Source: Chryseobacterium sp. FH2 (GTDB lineage: Bacteria; Bacteroidota; Bacteroidia; Flavobacteriales; Weeksellaceae). From it: DNA of 64,000 nt. A program made the position numbers and the translations under genes. The stretch is from contig NZ_LFNE01000010.1 of NCBI RefSeq assembly GCF_001045455.1, positions 124,001-188,000 of the forward strand, in the 5' to 3' direction. Under the pieces are notes generated by a model, which was not told the origin of the DNA, did not search any database, and saw nothing but the letters and a program-made list of their open reading frames with translations. This document shows positions 61,389-64,000 of this stretch, one piece after another. Numbering within the stretch: the first letter of the stretch is position 1; every line of letters starts with the position of its first letter.

Positions 61389-62222
61389 TTATTTTTTAGG
61401 AGCAATATCCATCAATTTCATGAATTCATCAAGTTTAGGCATAATAATAATCTCAGTTCTTCTGTTCTCAGCTCTTCCTGAAACGCTCATGTTTGTCGCT
61501 TTCGGGTTGTATTCAGAACGTCCACCAGCTGTAATTCTAGCCGGATCAACTCCAAACTGTGTCTGTAAAACTTTAGCAACCGCCGTACCTCTCAAAGCAG
61601 AAAGATCCCAGTTGTCTTTTGGCAAATTAGCGGAGCTTAAAGGCGAATTATCTGTATTACCTTCGATTAACACTGAATATTTATCATAATCGTTGATAAC
61701 TTTTGCTACTTTTCCAAGTACTTCCTGAGCAGCAGGCAATACATTGTAATCTCCTACTTTATATAACATTTTGTCTGAAAGTGAAATCATTACAACTCCT
61801 TTCAAAACTTTCACCTGTACATCATCATCCGTTACGTTATCCAAAGATCTCTTAAGCTTGTTTGACAATGCTAAGTTTAAGCTGTCATTTTTAGCATTAT
61901 TGGAAATCAATTGTTTGATGTAAGAGTTTGATGCGTTGATTTCCCCAACCAATTTATCAATATTCGCAGAACTTTTTCCTGTATTTGATAAACAAGCATC
62001 CAAAGATGATTTTAAAGCATCATGTTGGCTTTTTAGTAAATTATTCTCTCCTGACAATGCAGAATTTTGAGATTTTAAATCTTGGATCTCTCTTTGTCTC
62101 TCTCCAATGTTTTCAATACATTGCTTGTAGTTTGAACTCAAAGCGTCGTACTGCTTTTTGCTTACACAAGATGTTAATCCCAACACCATTGCAGAAACTG
62201 CTAAGACTTTAAAAATTTTCAT
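61389..62222 (-). CDS. OmpA-family lipoprotein with coiled coil
   Basis: A 277-residue lipoprotein (lipobox LTSC, Cys19). Residues ~25-130 form a coiled coil (QREIQDLKSQNSALSGENNL). The C-terminal OmpA-like domain binds peptidoglycan: VLIEGNTDNSPL, WDLSALRGTAVAKVLQ, ITAGGRSEYNPKATN, RAENRRTEIIIMP. It probably tethers the outer membrane to the cell wall. It is divergent from tilS, with a perfect palindrome between the two promoters. Confidence 0.92.
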   Translation of the reverse strand: MKIFKVLAVSAMVLGLTSCVSKKQYDALSSNYKQCIENIGERQREIQDLKSQNSALSGENNLLKSQHDALKSSLDACLSNTGKSSANIDKLVGEINASNSYIKQLISNNAKNDSLNLALSNKLKRSLDNVTDDDVQVKVLKGVVMISLSDKMLYKVGDYNVLPAAQEVLGKVAKVINDYDKYSVLIEGNTDNSPLSSANLPKDNWDLSALRGTAVAKVLQTQFGVDPARITAGGRSEYNPKATNMSVSGRAENRRTEIIIMPKLDEFMKLMDIAPKK

Positions 62223-62243
62223 AAATAATCATTTTTAGACGAC

Positions 62244-62251
62244 CAAAGGTA
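62244..62251 (-). promoter_or_regulatory. Candidate -7 element for the OmpA-like gene
   Basis: TACCTTTG on the minus strand, 22 bases upstream of the ATG at 62222. Confidence 0.45.
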
Positions 62252-62253
62252 GC

Positions 62254-62271
62254 AAAATTCAATTGAATTTT
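62254..62271. promoter_or_regulatory. 18-bp palindrome between divergent promoters
   Basis: AAAATTCAATTGAATTTT is an exact palindrome. It lies between the -7 elements of the OmpA-like gene and of tilS, where it would overlap upstream promoter contacts on both sides. Confidence 0.5.
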
Positions 62272-62277
62272 ATGGAG

Positions 62278-62285
62278 TATCTTTG
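62278..62285 (+). promoter_or_regulatory. Candidate -7 element for tilS
   Basis: TATCTTTG, 23 bases before the tilS ATG. Confidence 0.5.
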
Positions 62286-62308
62286 CATAAAAGAAATTCT
62301 CAACATAT

Positions 62309-63628
62309 ATGTTGAAAAAATTAAGCTTTAGAAGTCAATTAGAAAATCTTATTCACCTACCCGAAAATCACACCTATCTTTTGGCGGTGAGCGGAGGTGC
62401 AGATTCCATGGTTTTAGCACATCTGTTCTACGATTTGGGCATTAAATTTCAGGTTGCTCATATTAATTACAAACTTCGTGGTGAAGATTCTGAATCTGAT
62501 CAGAAAGTAGTGCAGGATTTTTGTGACAAAAATCATATTAAATTTCATGTATATCAGGTTTCGGAAAAAGATAATAAGCCTGAAAATTCTATTCAGCTTT
62601 GGGCGAGAAAATTGCGATATAATTTTTTAAAAAAAATTCAGGAAAAGGAAAAACTGGATTTTTTGGTGACGGCACATCACTTAAATGATCAGCTGGAAAC
62701 CTTTATCATTAACCTTTCCAAAGCTGCTGGAATCAACGGTTTGAGTGGAATTCCGGCAAATGACAATTATATTCTGCGACCTCTTTTACATTTTACAAAA
62801 GAAGAGATTTACAGTTTTGCGAAAGAAAATAGTATTGACTACCGCGAAGATCTTTCCAATAAAAAAAGTGATTATTTAAGGAATAAAATCCGAAACGAAA
62901 TTATTCCGAAACTTCTTGAAACCAACGAACATTTTTTGGAAAATTTCAAAAAAAGCTCATTATATATCAATCACACCAAAGATTTTGTTCAAAAACAGAT
63001 TCAGGAAATAGAAAATCGGCTAACAACATTTAACAAAGACCATAAAATCTTATCAAAAGACCAGCTGAACCTGGAAAGCGGCTTTGTAAAGTTTGAAATT
63101 TTAAAAAAGTATGGTTTTAACCAAGAAGAGGAAATACCAAAAATTTTTAAAGCTGAAAGCGGAAGTTCTTTTTTTTCAAAAGACTTTCAATTAATTATTT
63201 ATCGGGATGAATTGATTATCAGCAAAAGGGCACAAGCTGAAATTTGGAAGCAAGAAGAAATCCTTTTGATTGAAAATTTTGATTTTTCCGAAAACCAAAT
63301 CACCATTAATCTCGAAGATACTATTGAAGACATTGACGGAATCAATAAATCTTTTGAATGGAATTTTGATGCCGAGAAACTCCATTTCCCATTGCGATTG
63401 AGGAGACAAAAGGATAGCGATGAGTTTTATCCGTCGGGGTTTTCAGGGAAAAAGAAAGTTTCTAAGTTTTTTAGGGACAAAAAATTATCTATTTTAGCGA
63501 GGCAAAAAATTTGGATACTGACTGACAGCAATGATTCCGTACTGGGGATTATCCCGTTCAGACAAGATAGAAGGAATGCGAGGGATGAGAAGACAAATAA
63601 AATTCTCAAAATTTTTTATGAAAAGTAA
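62309..63628 (+). CDS. tilS: tRNA(Ile)-lysidine synthase
   Basis: A 439-residue N-type ATP pyrophosphatase that modifies C34 of tRNA-Ile (CAU anticodon) to lysidine, changing codon recognition from AUG to AUA. The PP-loop is SGGADS (28-33). Further motifs are HINYKLRGEDSESD, TAHHLNDQLETF and the C-terminal substrate domain around RRQKDSDEFYPSG with KKVSKFFRDKK. It is followed at once by a DsbD-like gene with a 1-base gap. Confidence 0.95.
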   Translation: MLKKLSFRSQLENLIHLPENHTYLLAVSGGADSMVLAHLFYDLGIKFQVAHINYKLRGEDSESDQKVVQDFCDKNHIKFHVYQVSEKDNKPENSIQLWARKLRYNFLKKIQEKEKLDFLVTAHHLNDQLETFIINLSKAAGINGLSGIPANDNYILRPLLHFTKEEIYSFAKENSIDYREDLSNKKSDYLRNKIRNEIIPKLLETNEHFLENFKKSSLYINHTKDFVQKQIQEIENRLTTFNKDHKILSKDQLNLESGFVKFEILKKYGFNQEEEIPKIFKAESGSSFFSKDFQLIIYRDELIISKRAQAEIWKQEEILLIENFDFSENQITINLEDTIEDIDGINKSFEWNFDAEKLHFPLRLRRQKDSDEFYPSGFSGKKKVSKFFRDKKLSILARQKIWILTDSNDSVLGIIPFRQDRRNARDEKTNKILKIFYEK

Positions 63629-63629
63629 C

Positions 63630-64000
63630 ATGAAATTTAGAAACTGGTTTTTATTAATTCTGCTGTTTTTAGCGTCAGGAATTAATGCACAAATCAAAAA
63701 TCCTGTAAAATTTAAATTTACAATTAACGAATTAGGAAATAATCAATACGAAGCTGTATTGAATGCAACCATGGAAAAAGGGTGGCATATTTATTCTAAA
63801 GATATTCCGGAAGATACAGGAATTCCGACTGAATATAAAGTTTCGGGAAAAAATATTGAGCTAATTGGGAAGTTCACCGAAACGGGTAAAAAGCACGAAG
63901 AATTTTCCGAAGCTTTTGGAGGGACGATTGTTTTTTACTCCAATTCGGCAGGTTTCAAGCAAAAATTTAAGCTAAAGGATGACACAAAGCCAGGAGATGT
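63630..64000 (+). CDS. DsbD-like thiol:disulfide interchange protein, N-terminal part (3' end outside window)
   Basis: The first 123 residues are visible. A signal peptide (WFLLILLFLASGINAQ) is followed by a beta-sandwich domain of the DsbD alpha type (NATMEKGWHIYSKDIPEDTG and GGTIVFYSNSAGFKQKFKL). In full-length members a CcdA-like membrane domain and a thioredoxin domain follow and carry electrons to the periplasm. The ATG at 63630 is one base after the tilS stop, so it is probably cotranscribed. An earlier in-frame ATG at 63618 lies inside tilS. Confidence 0.8.
   Translation, partial: MKFRNWFLLILLFLASGINAQIKNPVKFKFTINELGNNQYEAVLNATMEKGWHIYSKDIPEDTGIPTEYKVSGKNIELIGKFTETGKKHEEFSEAFGGTIVFYSNSAGFKQKFKLKDDTKPGD

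Noticed and set aside
63494..63697. Minus-strand frames at the end of tilS
   Set aside because: They overlap tilS and the DsbD-like gene, both of which have clear family motifs.

Overview
The window is low-GC chromosomal DNA from a Gram-negative member of the Bacteroidota. It most likely comes from Flavobacteriales, in or near Chryseobacterium (Weeksellaceae). The evidence is: type IX secretion (T9SS) C-terminal sorting domains, promoter elements of the Bacteroidota form TAnnTTTG, little use of Shine-Dalgarno sites, a bacillithiol gene (bshB1), the small ribosomal protein THX, lipid A and Kdo genes (lpxB, waaA), and several families typical of flavobacteria (DUF6048, DUF6452, DUF2480, DUF3276). 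The genus is inferred from overall protein character; no search was run. I see no insertion sequence, prophage, integrase or CRISPR array. It reads as core genome with a few accessory genes.

Layout. 1-7.9 kb: the end of pyruvate kinase, an aldehyde dehydrogenase, histidine-degradation genes hutI-hutG, then a forward operon ruvB / PaiB-like / metallo-hydrolase / coaE. 8-19.8 kb: three separately transcribed secreted metalloproteases with T9SS tails, one of 2128 residues. 19.9-31.4 kb: lipoproteins, rlmD with two envelope genes, a TlpA-like lipoprotein without redox cysteines, the sdhCAB operon, a frameshifted comEC, and lpxB. 31.4-36.7 kb: small conserved genes, an easily missed 38-codon THX gene, a T9SS cargo protein and aspS. 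36.8-40.2 kb: a ku-ligD end-joining operon in which ligD is broken in a run of nine A. 40.2-45.4 kb: an SDR reductase, the nusB-DUF1573-yajC operon, an ABC exporter, a DUF3276 protein and tRNA-His. 45.4-52.1 kb: bshB1, a TPR protein, a PstS-like lipoprotein, and the exbB-exbD-exbD-tonB operon. 52.3-64 kb: leuS, envelope glycan genes (acyltransferase, glycosyltransferase, waaA), an NlpC/P60 peptidase, an O-methyltransferase, a small transcription unit with a 46-codon ORF, an OmpA-like lipoprotein, tilS, and the start of a DsbD-like gene.

How the genes fit together. Respiration (sdhCAB) and TonB energisation (ExbB/ExbD/TonB) serve the inner membrane and outer-membrane uptake. LpxB, WaaA, the OmpA-like lipoprotein and the T9SS cargo proteins build and use the outer membrane. 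RuvB, Ku/LigD and ComEC concern DNA repair and uptake; two of these three loci carry single-base frame disruptions next to homopolymers. These could be real mutations, transcriptional slippage sites or assembly errors.

Most worth a second look: the ligD and comEC frameshifts, a sigma-54-like -24/-12 promoter in front of ku, a CRP-like box placed at about -42 of the predicted sdhC promoter, the small unit at 61.1-61.4 kb with a palindrome at the same relative position, the mosaic descent of the three metalloproteases, and the TlpA-like protein lacking its CxxC motif.
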